Source: Phaeoceros laevis (lineage: Eukaryota; Anthocerotophyta; Anthocerotopsida; Notothyladales). Taken from it: DNA of 28,203 nucleotides. Below, piece after piece: positions 1 through 9,204 of this stretch (position 1 is its first letter; the number at the start of each line of letters is the position of its first letter). Both the position numbers and the translations under genes were made by a program. The notes beneath the pieces were generated by a model. The model saw only the letters and a list, made by a program, of their open reading frames with translations. It was not told the origin of the DNA and made no database searches. The stretch covers positions 1 to 28,203 of the forward strand of contig JBNGIQ010009333.1 of the NCBI GenBank assembly GCA_049999765.1, in the 5' to 3' direction.

Positions 1-178
1 TCAATCTTGCACTCCTCCCTGGTGGCGACTCCCGCTTCCCGCCTCGTAGCCATGCCCAGCCACCTGAAGCCTTGTGCAAGCCCGTTGTGCCGCGCCTAGA
101 CCCACACATTGTTCCACCGACGTTGTGCGCACGCATTGCTGGCCCCGTTCGACATGTATTGTGCATCTGATGGATTGG

Positions 179-272
179 AGATCTCCTTAGACAGCATTTC
201 CAAGATTGTAGATCTCTGTAGATAGCATTTCCAAGGTTTGCAGATCTCCTTAGAGAACATTTCCAAGAGTGA
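179..272. repeat. Three tandem copies of a 31-32 bp unit
   Basis: Copies begin at 179, 210 and 242. Each starts AGATCTC and carries CATTTCCAAG; the units differ by a few substitutions. The array lies just upstream of the first in-frame ATG of the transposase-like gene (313), so it could be a leader or subterminal repeat of that element. No coding frame spans it convincingly. Bases 1-178 show nothing I can identify. Confidence 0.75.
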
Positions 273-1086
273 GCCTCTAACTAGCAGTGTGATTTTTGGT
301 AGGCACTTCATCATGATGAGACTGCCAGCAAGGGCTGGTCTTTCACCAGTCTCAGAGGCCCGGCGATTGGCTGCTCAACGATCTAAGAAGCAGGCACAAC
401 GTGCCAGATGACGCCTGGCTGCTGAGGAAGCTGCAGCTGCTGAGGGTAATGCTGCTGGTGAGGCTAATGGTGCTGGTGATGGGGCTCTGCCTACGGAGCT
501 AGCTGATCGGACGAAGAGGGAGAAGGTGTTGGAGTGTGTCATGTTCCTTGAAAAGCATTTGGAGCACCCGGACGACACCACCAAGCTGGAAGTGATGACC
601 AAAATCACAAGTCACTAGCGGCTCAAGCGCATCAACGCTGTGCCGCCTGATGCAGCCACTTGGAAAGAGGTGCAGGCTCAGAAGATGGCGCTGGAGAATG
701 TGAGCAAAAGCATGCGGATTGTTGTGGACCAGGTCACTCGAAGGACACTCTTGGAGCCAAACACTCCATCATTTCGGCTTGTGTGTCACCTACAAAACGT
801 TATGGCTTCAATAGAGAGATTGCACGGCAAATTGGTGTTCACAGGGACAACATCTCTAGGGCCATTTTGCGGAGAAAGCTGATTGATGAGACTGGCCAGG
901 GCTTGTGGGTAACTATGCGGGCAAGGCGGTCCGATGTGCTGGACGAAACGACGAAAAATTTGGTGATGGATTGGTGGAAAGAAATGTCCTCACCTTCTCC
1001 AAATGAAAAAGACGTCGTCAGCTTCAATGAGGCTACTGGGGTGAAGGCCGGCCATCCCACACACTACCTGCAGTGTTTTGAGGTAT

Positions 1087-1776
1087 CTACTAGTACTCCT
1101 AAGTTCCACCAGATTTCCTTAAGGTATAAATGTTGTTAGTAGTACCTATGGAGTACTGTTTGTAGGCCTACCAGTTCAACCCTCTGCCTCCTAGTACTGG
1201 GCTAGGTGTAGTAGTACAGTCTCACGCCACGCAGTACTGGTCTTTGTGCTAAGAGTTCTAGATGACTGCTACATAGTACTGATTACACTTCTAATGGTAC
1301 TCATCACAGTTGTAATAGTACGCCCTCCTGTGATGAGTACCCTGTCACAGTCATCTAGTACTAATCCCACTTCTAATAGTACTGATCACAGTTCTAATAG
1401 TACTTCTTGCTGCCCCTTAGTACTCATGAGTACCTCCTGCTGTCACCGAGTACTCACATGAGTACCTCCTGCTGTCACTGAGTACACATATGAGTACCTC
1501 CTCCTGCCACATAGTACTCACGAGTACCTCCTCCAGGCACTCAGTACCTGGGGATGAATCAGAAGTACCCGCTCTGTGTACCAAGTACCTTCAGTATATA
1601 CGAAGTACTTGCAGGGAGTACTGGTAGTAGTACTTGCATTGGTGAAGTGGTTTCTTTCGGTTTCCTTGTGTATCCAATATTTCCAGTACCCATAGTAATG
1701 TTGCACCATAGTACCCTGCAGGAAAGTGCAGTACCCATTCGTTGTGCTGTAAGTACCTACGGCGTACTATAGTGCA
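1087..1776. repeat. GTAC-packed block splitting the transposase-like gene
   Basis: By hand count about 33 GTAC tetranucleotides lie in about 690 bp, mostly as AGTACT or AGTACC; about three would be expected by chance. Many occur as facing pairs, for example GTACTCATGAGTAC, a perfect 14-base palindrome. The block lies inside the coding region between THYLQ (ends 1073) and the codons for VQMYLKFKERYP (from 1863), and both flanks are in the same frame. It may be an inserted element, an unusual intron or an array of binding sites. No open frame crosses it. Confidence 0.8.
1419..1542. repeat. Four tandem 30-32 bp units within the GTAC block
   Basis: Units begin at 1419, 1449, 1481 and 1513. Each reads AGTAC(T/A)CA..GAGTACCTCCT followed by a variable 8-10 base spacer, so each holds two GTAC sites in a near-palindromic pair. 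Unit lengths are 30, 32, 32 and 30, so the array has no fixed codon phase. Confidence 0.8.
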
Positions 1777-3793
1777 ATATGCATGGGGAATTTCAGATTG
1801 CAGATATGTCCTGGCCATGTGGTATTGTTGCTGGCATTGCCTCGCTGCTTCACTTCATGCATGTGCAAATGTATTTAAAGTTCAAGGAGCGCTACCCTGA
1901 TGTGAAGATCTGCAAGCGGGCCTTCGATAAGCTGAAACCTTTTTTTGTGAAGATAGCAGGAATGTGTGCCAATGTATTAGGCATATTCAGCTGCAGTTGC
2001 TCAGGGATGCATTAGCAACTCTTAGGCCTGGAGAAATGCAGTACCCAACTGTATCAGCTTTGTGGCGTGAGATTGTTTGCCCGAAAGTTGATGACGCAGC
2101 ATTTCACAATCTTGTATGTCTGATGGGTACTTGCCCTGATTGTGGGATCGACCTGCTGAAGTTTACTCCGGAGGAGTTGTCTACATGCCCTGAAGCTCCT
2201 AGGGTGAAATGGAGCAAGTATGAATACGAGACTTACAAAACGAAGACTGGAAAAGAAGGAAAGCATTTGAAGGCGGCACCAAGGCGTACTCCAGCAGCTG
2301 ACTTCATCAAGGTTTTGAGGCAAGAGCTGCCCAAATATGTCCGCCATAATTTTCGTGCAAAGTGGCAGGACCTCATGTTCAAGATGTGCAAGAAAAATTT
2401 TCATGGTTGGGTTATTCTGTCCATAGTAGACTTTGCGCAAAACTATACATTCCAGCCATTATATGAGGTGCAAACTGAGTACTGGTATTCAGAGCAGGTT
2501 TCCCTTTTTGTGCAAATCACTTTCTGGCATGCTACTGCTGAAGAGGTAGCGGCGGGCTGAGGCTCCAATGTGAGGGTCCATGCTTCTGGTACTCATCGGG
2601 GGGCGCATGATGGTACTTATCAGTTTGAATCTGATGATCTGATTGATCCGGAGGAGGAAGAGGAGCGAAGGCGGAACATCATTCGTGAGTACCACTTTTA
2701 TATTTCGGAGGATAAGCTGCATGACACATTGTTTGTGTAGCACTGCTTCAAATTGCATTATCGATGGCTGCAGGCACTTGGTATTGAGTATACAGAGCAC
2801 TGGGTATGGAGCGATGGCGCTGCTTCTCAGTTTAAGGCAGCCTGTCCGTTTTACCATATTGCACGCTATGCTCAAATGACGGGCAAGATTATGAACTGGT
2901 CATTTTTTGCAAGTGGCCACGGGAAGGGCGAGCATGACGGAGCTGGTGCTTGTGTGAAACGGCTCCTTTTGTATGAAGAGAAACATATGAAATCAGTCCA
3001 CCTTTCTAATGCTGCTCAGGCTGTGGCCTTTCTTTCTATCACAGCTGGTGATGCTGCAGCACCTACATGTGCATCTGGTCAAAGGGATGTTAGGAGGAAC
3101 TTCCACTTCATTATGGCAACAGAAGTGAACAGGTACGACCAGTTCACATGTGACACTATCAGAGGCACGCGCGCGATTCACCAGGTCCGTGGCTTCAATC
3201 AAAATTGTGGGGAACACCTCCACACAAGGGAGTTGTCTTGTTTTTTCCAATTCTGTTGCCAGAACTATTTTTCTGAATGCGAAAACAAGGATTATGTTAA
3301 GGATTGGCACTTCATGGAGATTAATCCAACTGTATGCCACCATCTCTCTTCTGAGGTGTTGGCATATCGGGATGAAGTCCAGTCATTGTCATAATGTCGT
3401 GGTGATTACGATAGGCTCTCTGATTCATTAGCGGTTGGTGATACTTTTGCTGTCAATTGCGACTCAGAAACCGAGGACTTCTGGTTGCTTTTGTGCTTGG
3501 AGGAGAAGCAGAACCTATGTGAAGATGTCACCGATGTATATGGGCAAACTTACTATGCAGGTGAATCGGTTGTGGTGGGCAGGTACTACAACAAACTTGC
3601 CAGGGGGAATAATTTGTATGAGTTAACCAAGGACAAAGCGTACACATATCACCATCTGGTTAAGTGCATCAAGATTCCGATGACAACTGTTGTTGCGCGT
3701 GGCAAGAAGGCTGGCTTCCGAAGACTGCGGTATCGCTTGGAGGACGAGCATCTCATAGAGATTTTGAGCAACCTGGATCCGCATGAGGTGTAG

Positions 3794-4185
3794 CGTGTAT
3801 TCAGTTCGTAGATGTATGCCTTTTTTGGGGGGTTTTTGTGATGTTGTCTTTTGCTTTCAGGCAGCAGGCCAAGTTTGTGTTTCCAGTACTCCCAGTACTT
3901 TCAGTTTCCTTGTGTTTGCAGCAGTTTCCCTTTTGGTCACTGATTGTTAGGTGCACTGCGGCTAGTAGTAAGGATTGTGTGTAGGCAGACCTACCTACAC
4001 TACGGATATAATACGTTTGGATTTTTATTATGCAGCTTAAAGATTTTATGAATGTTTGGACCTTGTGTGTGCACTCTAGTTCAGCTATGTTGGTGCCAGT
4101 GTGTGCACGAAAAATATCACATGTCGTATGTCTGTCCAGGATATACATCGAACTGGGAGTATGCACCAATGGTGGAGGCCAATGT
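3794..4185. other. Non-coding stretch after the transposase-like gene
   Basis: No gene is supported. A small pair of AGTACT motifs at about 3885-3898 repeats the motif of the upstream GTAC block, which suggests this is still the 3' flank of the same element. I found no clear terminal inverted repeat. Confidence 0.4.
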
Positions 4186-4265
4186 TGGCGCACTTGCATG
4201 AAGGCCATGGCTGCAAAGGGTAGTAGTAGCTTGCCCCTGGGGTTCAAATCCCCACTGGCTTTTTC
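4186..4265 (+). other. tRNA-like T-arm (B box) with possible A box and T-run
   Basis: Bases 4238-4254 form a perfect T-arm: stem TGGGG/CCCCA closing the seven-base loop TTCAAAT, which contains a B box (GGTTCAAATCC). A T5 run follows at 4260-4264. TGGCGCACTTGC at 4186-4197 is a fair match to an A box, about 50 bases upstream. I see no acceptor 5' strand pairing with CTGGCTT, so this is not a full tRNA. It could be a tRNA relic or the head of a SINE. Confidence 0.35.
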
Positions 4266-4994
4266 TCATGTTTCAGCATTGTCTACGATCATGTAAGAAC
4301 TTCTGCCGAGTTATTTGCCGACACTAAGTTGTCGTTCCGATGTTGCCGTTTCTAAATTTCTGCATTTTTGTGTTGTAATGTGGCTGACGGTCCCGATTGT
4401 GCGTTCGATACGTGTGCTGTCTTTAGGGTATGTCAAAAACATGATGTGCATTTCCCACCTACAATCAGCAGCAGACATGGGTAGTACAATGTCAGTGAGA
4501 CATTTTGACAACAGGGCGTCACACAATGCCTGAAAGAAGGCACCTGTATGCAGCATTCCGTGCATATAATAAAGGAACAGTCATAATGTATGCTTCACCA
4601 ACCTGATGCGGACTTAGTCCATTCCAAGGCTGCTGAAAAGTCACCAACTCCCAATAGCACTTCGTCAATTCGAAGGCTGCTGCAAAGTTCCCAAGGGATA
4701 GAGTTAAGCAAGCTCGAGCTCATTCACATCGTATGTTTCCGAATGGAGAAAGACAACAATCTCTGCCACACACACACCTCGGCACCGGCCACATCTTCAG
4801 TATTCTCACGCTCGGCCGTGTGCGAATCGATGCACACGGTACCCAAGAGAGACGGTACCTAAAAGACAGACTTCTGGGTGTGGCAGTCGCTGCACATGCA
4901 TAGATTCTGCATTACCACCAGAGTTGTCCCACTCAGAGTGTTGAACAGACCAATCGCCAGATTATTAACTTCTCGCCATGCCCACAAAGCACAT
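4266..4994. other. Non-coding stretch with scattered short repeats
   Basis: No gene is supported. GAGAAAGACAACAATCTCTG at 4746 matches the 30-bp tandem units at 4995-5054. Two other short duplications link this stretch to the next one: CATGCCCACAAAGCACATC occurs near 4977 and 5211, and GCGAATCGATGC.CACGGTAC near 4822 and 5126. These suggest locally duplicated repeat DNA. Confidence 0.5.
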
Positions 4995-5054
4995 CGCACC
5001 CAAGAGAAAGACAACAATCTTTGCCGCACCCAAGAGAAAGACAACAATCTCTGC
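4995..5054. repeat. Two tandem 30-bp units
   Basis: Units 4995-5024 and 5025-5054 differ by one base (CTTTGC against CTCTGC at the end). A third partial copy lies at 4746-4766. Confidence 0.85.
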
Positions 5055-5315
5055 CACACACCTGACCACTGGCGCTGCTTCTCAGAACTCTCATGGACGA
5101 CCCTGACAACTCCACTTGCAGGCAGCGAATCGATGCCCACGGTACCCATGCCTCACCACAATGTCTCTCTGTTCAAGCCTGGGGATGCCCACACCATTGT
5201 TATTCATTCATGCCCACAAAGCACATCTTCCCGTGACTTTTGCAGGCATTCAACAAAGACGTCAAGCCCACCACATTACTTTGGCCTTCACATGATACTA
5301 CAAATAGGTTGCATA

Positions 5316-5350
5316 CAGTACTTCCAAGTACTACAGTACTTGTAAGTACC
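5316..5350. repeat. Small GTAC cluster
   Basis: Four GTAC sites lie in about 35 bp (CAGTACTTCCAAGTACTAC, then CAGTACTTGTAAGTACC). It resembles the block at 1087-1776 and may be a remnant of the same repeat family or the other end of that element. Confidence 0.6.
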
Positions 5351-5389
5351 CTTCAGGTTTGGCATAAAACAACATGACAAAAGAAAATA

Positions 5390-5515
5390 CCAGCAATGCT
5401 AGACAGATCACTTCAAAGTTAACGTTGCATAAGAAAAAAACCAGCATGGCTGGATAGAGCACTTCCATTATGCCTAAGGATAAAACCAGCAATGCTGGAC
5501 AGATCACTTCAAATT
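5390..5515. repeat. Three copies of a 45-51 bp unit with a CCAGCA/TGCTGG hairpin
   Basis: Copies begin at 5390, 5441 and 5486. The third is intact: CCAGCAATGCTGG, six-base arms around one base, followed by ACAGATCACTTC. The first has one arm mutated (TGCTAG). The second reads CCAGCATGGCTGG. The array lies just beyond the 3' end of pseudogene A. Confidence 0.75.
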
Positions 5516-6139
5516 TGTAATTTCCGCCACCTCACATCATACTTTGTGAAAACCTCCTGCATATGCCGATGTCGCCGTCAGTTCCCCAACACTCACGGCA
5601 TTAACGGCAGAAGAAGGTGAGCACAAAAAACACTAATGCAATACCTCTCACTGCTCACTTCGTTCGGAACCCACCCCTCCCTCGGCCTCACTTTGCAGGG
5701 CCCTGCTGTGCACCTTTTGGTGCAGGCCGCTTGCCTCTTCCAGATCCCCTACCTCGGCCTGCTGACTCCGCTGGTCCATCCTTGCTAAGCGAGAGCGTGT
5801 TCGCATTGCGTTTCGGTGTGGTATCCAAAATAGCGCCTCCTGTGGACAGCTTCACGCGTAATGGAGGCATCACAGGTTCCGTCTTCACCTCTACAAACTT
5901 GCGTCCAACTTTCCCACTCCTTGTGGTACGAGATGGTGTCACCATCTGGGTGAGCACCTCCACCTGGCTGGTGCCATCATCCTCACCGTCCTCACTCGTG
6001 CCTGAAGACATGTCTGAAGACACTTCCTGGCCTGGTGATGAGGCCACACTGCCGGCCACACTGCCGGTCACACTCACATCCTCCTTCAAGCCGTCATATG
6101 CATCATCGGAGTCCGACTCCAGTTCACTGGACTCTTCAC

Positions 6140-6177
6140 ACTCCACTGGACTCTTCACACTCCACTGGACTCTTCAC
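6140..6177 (-). repeat. Exact 19-bp tandem duplication causing a frameshift
   Basis: GTGAAGAGTCCAGTGGAGT (minus strand) occurs twice, at 6159-6177 and 6140-6158. Nineteen is not a multiple of three, so the extra copy changes the frame of pseudogene A exactly where one readable frame (EEVKSPVKSPVECEESS) hands over to the next (KSPVECEESSELESDSDD). Confidence 0.85.
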
Positions 6178-6365
6178 TGGACTCTTCACCTCTTCACCTT
6201 CGTCCATTGCACCTCCTTCTGCACCACAGTACCCTGCCGCTGCATCTCCACCTTTGGCATCTCCACCTTTGGCATCTAAACCTTCAGCATCCCCACCATC
6301 ATCAAAACCTACATCTTGTAGTAAAGTGAAGTGCATCTGCCTCTGCCTCGTTCTCAGACTCTGTG

Positions 6366-6810
6366 GGTACTGCATGTTCAGGAGGACATACTGGGAGTAC
6401 TTCATTCACAGCATCAGGTACTGCAACAACATCAGGTACTGCAAGTGCTACTGCAACAACATCAGGTACTGCAACTGTATCATTAGGTACTGCAGTAACT
6501 AAGACAGGTACTTCAGATGTAGTTGGTACTGGATGATCCTCAGCAGGTGGAGCCGCAAGTATTGCAGGTACTACTGTAAGTACTGCATGACTACCATCCA
6601 GCAACATGTACTGCCTCAACTACAGGCACTCCTATGGGTACTAGTGGCACACTAGATGGAACCGAAGGGATCATGGGAGTGTCTCCTGTGGGTACTTGAG
6701 GTGGTACTGGCTGTGAAACCTGCACAACATGCTCACGAGACTTGTCCAAATCAGATTCCTGGCTAGGAGGAATGAAGTCTGGAAGGCATGCAGTAGTACT
6801 AGGAGCAACA
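6366..6810 (-). repeat. Second GTAC-rich block, coding for a Val-Pro tract
   Basis: About 16 GTAC sites lie in 445 bp. Here the motif arises from GTA followed by CCN or CTN codons on the minus strand, giving runs such as AVPDVVAVALAVPDVVAVP in pseudogene A. CAGGTACTGCAA units recur at about 6415, 6434 and 6465 (plus strand). Confidence 0.7.
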
Positions 6811-7207
6811 GTACTAGGATGCTGAAAAGCGTATGGGTGGATGCCATCTAGTATTACAAATTCTCCCTGTGAGCCACTAGCAAACACATCTTCAGCTGCT
6901 GCCTCATCCTCCAGTAGAGACGTCTCCAGAGCCATAGCATCTTGCGTAGAAATGAAATCACATTGTGGCATAGACAGGCCACCGAGTGTGCCTAACTCTC
7001 CAACAGGTGGGCTGCTGGCAATTGGTGATGCTACATCTCGTTCAATGTGAAGCGCAGTCAACCACTCGGGGTGGCAGACCGCTGCATGTGCCTCACACCT
7101 GTGACAACGCTTGACAGTGCATACAGGTGGTGGTGGTGGAGAAGCCTCTCGCTTCACAACATCGGTAGCTTCCTCCAGGTCGGGTGCTGCAGGTGTCGCA
7201 TCATCAT

Positions 7208-7304
7208 CTGTGCACAAGAGGAAATGCGAAAGTTAGAAGAGAAGCCAAACAAGGAAGAAACAAAAAAAGCAAGCATGAATTTGAGAAACTAAGTACTAAA
7301 CTAC
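7208..7304 (-). other. 97-base intron of pseudogene A
   Basis: On the minus strand the donor is GATTCAG|GTAGTTTAG and the acceptor is TTGTGCACAG|ATGATG. A T-rich tract and a branch-like TTCTAAC lie about 35 bases before the acceptor. Splicing joins a one-base codon remainder (G) to AT, giving Asp, and keeps the frame from KLQYLDS into DDDATPAAPDLEE. The phase match strongly supports a real intron, so this gene came from a nuclear transcription unit. Confidence 0.8.
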
Positions 7305-8192
7305 CTGAATCCAAGTATTGCAATTTGAATGTTGCTGCCGGATTAGGAATTGGAGCACCAACTTTCTTTTGGGCCACATTCCTCCGCTGTGTCCAGGAGC
7401 GCACAACAAAGTGGCCCCACTTCACCTTATGACCAAGCACATTCGCAATCACACCTTGCTAAAAAGACTGACTCATATCCGCATTCCTAGTTAAAGTTTC
7501 ACCGGGGCCAAACACACGCTCATACAAAGCCACTGCAAAGTTTATGAAAGACTTGTGTGCTTCGCCTTGATTGTTGAGCATGTTTTTGTACTTGTAACCT
7601 GCGTGGTCACTCACCTTAGCCCCAAACAATGCTGCTAGCAGCTTGTCTGTTATGCCCAATGCACTACATGCACGAATGTTCCTGCAGTCAAGCCCCTTGG
7701 TCGGCAGTCCGAAGGCAGCAAAGTGGTGGGCAGTCAAAGGAACACGGTAATCATGATACACATACTTAGAAACAGGAGGCCATGTCCCCTCCGGCTTCAA
7801 ACAAACTGGAAGCAAACCGTTGCTCCCTACACACACCTCAGAACCCAAGTGAGCAATTCTAAGGGATAGATCAGGCACTTCATCACTCCCAGGAGGCACA
7901 TAAATTTTGAGCGGAAAATCAGTAGGATCAGGCAAGGAGGTAGGCTCATATATAACACGCAGGGCAAGCCGCTCCTCCAGCCTCGGTGCTGACAGCTGTG
8001 ATGCAGTCTCCTCGGTCTCCTCCTCCGAGCCTTGAGGAGAGGCCTCACTCTCTGAAACCACCGAGTTTGCAGCAGTTCTGCCCCTTGATGCCGAGGCTGA
8101 AGGAGGTTTTGACGTGGAGGCCTTCCTGCCCGAGGCTGGAGGAGGCGCACGACTGATGGCCTTCGACTTCCCACTCGAATTGGGCTGGCAAT

Positions 8193-8426
8193 CCGAGCCC
8201 GAAGGAGGTGCTACCGATTTCCCCTTGCTGGCCGAGGCCGAAGGAGGTACTACGGATTTGCCCTTGCTGGCCGAGCCCGAAGGAGGTGCTGCCAATTTGC
8301 CCTTGCTGGCCGAGCCCGAAGGAGGTGCTGCCGATTTGCCCTTGCTAGCGGAGCCCGAAGGAGGTGCTGCCGATTTTCCCTTCATGGCCGAGCCCGAAGG
8401 AGCTGCTGCTCCCGAGCCCCGAGGAC
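8193..8426 (-). repeat. Six 39-bp repeats within pseudogene A
   Basis: Copies start at 8193, 8232, 8271, 8310, 8349 and 8388, spaced exactly 39 bases apart; the last is partial. Each encodes a 13-residue Ser/Gly/Lys/Pro unit. The spacing keeps the frame, so the repeat grew while the gene was under coding constraint. Confidence 0.9.
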
Positions 8427-9204
8427 GTGCCTCCACGGCAGTCCTCTCAGCCAGCTGCTGGCGTATGGAGGCCAGCTCCGCCTCAAAAGTTTCTGCCTTC
8501 TCCCTCAAAATTTTCATGTCGCGCTCCTTCTGCTTCACCGAGGGCGCGGGAGGAGGTGGTGGAGGCATGGCGGCCGCCGGAGGAGCCACTGGAGGCCTCC
8601 TACTGCCTCCTTGAGGCTTGGATTTTGCAGTAGCAGTCTTCGACGACGAGGCCACCCCCTTCTCCGCAGCCGCCTTGGCAGTAGCGGCCTTGGCAGCAGC
8701 AGCCTTGGCAGTGGCTGCGGCCTGCTTGTCAGCTAGGGCCTTGGCCTTCCGGGCCTTGGTGGCCTCCGCCTCGTCCGCCTCAGCCACCTCCCTTGCCTTC
8801 TGAGTAGCAGCCTGAGAGGCTGCTGCTGCCTCCTCTGCCTTCCTCACAGCCCTCCGCTGCTCATGCTCCGCGCGGACTCTGGCCTGATCGGTTTTCCTAG
8901 CCAAGTGTTCCGCCAGCAACTTTGCAGGAGATGGAGGTTGGGAGGACTTTCCTTTCGCAGGAGATGCACTGGAGGACCCTCCTTTCGCAAGAGATACAAC
9001 AAGTGCCATCGCAATGCAGGTAAGCGGATTCAAAAAAAGGCAGGCCTTCACGCGCGAGGAAGCCAAAACCCTAACAGGCATGCAAAATTGAGACAGGGGC
9101 GCAATGCATGCTCGGGAGGAACTGGCGATGTCGGGAAGTGGAAGGACGGCCGTAAGCCGAAGGCCGGAAGGAGAAGGTTCGTTGGGACACAACAGCTCAA
9201 GCAT

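Larger units (their letters stand above)
313..3793 (+). pseudogene. Broken transposase-like gene (HTH plus SDG/HGKG acidic-core family)
   Basis: I recognise a family of transposase-like proteins present in plants and animals, with no accepted gene symbol. The reading starts at ATG 313 in frame 1 with a basic, then Ala-rich head. It shifts by about one lost base near 760-790 into frame 3, which carries a helix-turn-helix-like stretch (REIARQIGVHRDNISRAI) and RPSPN-like SPSPNEKDVV. After the interruption at about 1074-1862 come FKERYPDVKI, a second shift near 1965-2000 into frame 2, a CPDC zinc pair (near 2132-2143), VDFAQNY (Asp at 2429), WSDGAASQF (Asp at 2813) and HGKGEHDGAGACVKR (Glu 2930, Asp 2936). 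The C-terminal part runs to the TAG at 3791. These acidic residues are my inferred DDE-type catalytic set. In-frame stops: 409 TGA, 616 TAG, 2558 TGA, 2738 TAG, 3392 TAA. The gene cannot make the full protein as it stands. Confidence 0.75.
5655..9009 (-). pseudogene. Pseudogene A: spliced gene with coiled coil, 39-bp repeats and RG-rich tail
   Basis: I do not recognise a named family. The likely start is ATG 9009-9007 (MALVVSLAKGG). The order is a Ser/Pro/Lys head; an Ala/Lys/Glu-rich segment resembling a long coiled coil (about residues 35-120); a Pro-rich run; a second short coiled coil; 13-residue repeats (SGSASKGKSAAPP type); and a globular-looking domain (HFAAFGLPTKGLDCRN to KVKWGHFVVRSW). 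After a 97-base intron comes a Cys/His cluster (CHRCEAHAAVCH), then acidic and Val-Pro-rich sequence, and finally GRGRGSGRGK. Breaks: TAG at 7459-7461 in the middle of the globular domain; frame changes near 6600 and 6320; a 19-bp duplication at 6140-6177; and TGA at 5688, after which the frame continues GRGRGGF to TGA 5655. It is probably an accessory gene of a mobile element; the basic and RG-rich parts suggest nucleic-acid binding, by inference only. Confidence 0.6.

Noticed and set aside
1419-1542. CRISPR-like regular repeats
   Set aside because: Units are short, spacers are 8-10 bases and similar to each other, and the setting is a eukaryotic transposon.
1246-1818. Several 60-75 codon frames inside the GTAC block
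   Set aside because: The repeat units are 30 and 32 bases, so no frame is kept; the frames only reflect few stops in the motif.
2054-2440. 128-codon minus-strand frame opposite the transposase core
   Set aside because: The plus strand carries the conserved motifs; this is its shadow.
8114-8614. 166-codon plus-strand frame rich in EPEGGA repeats
   Set aside because: It is the reverse-strand shadow of the 39-bp repeats of pseudogene A, which has the intron and domain order on the minus strand.
9028-9070. Telomere-like CCCTAA near 9070
   Set aside because: A single copy without tandem repetition; chance.
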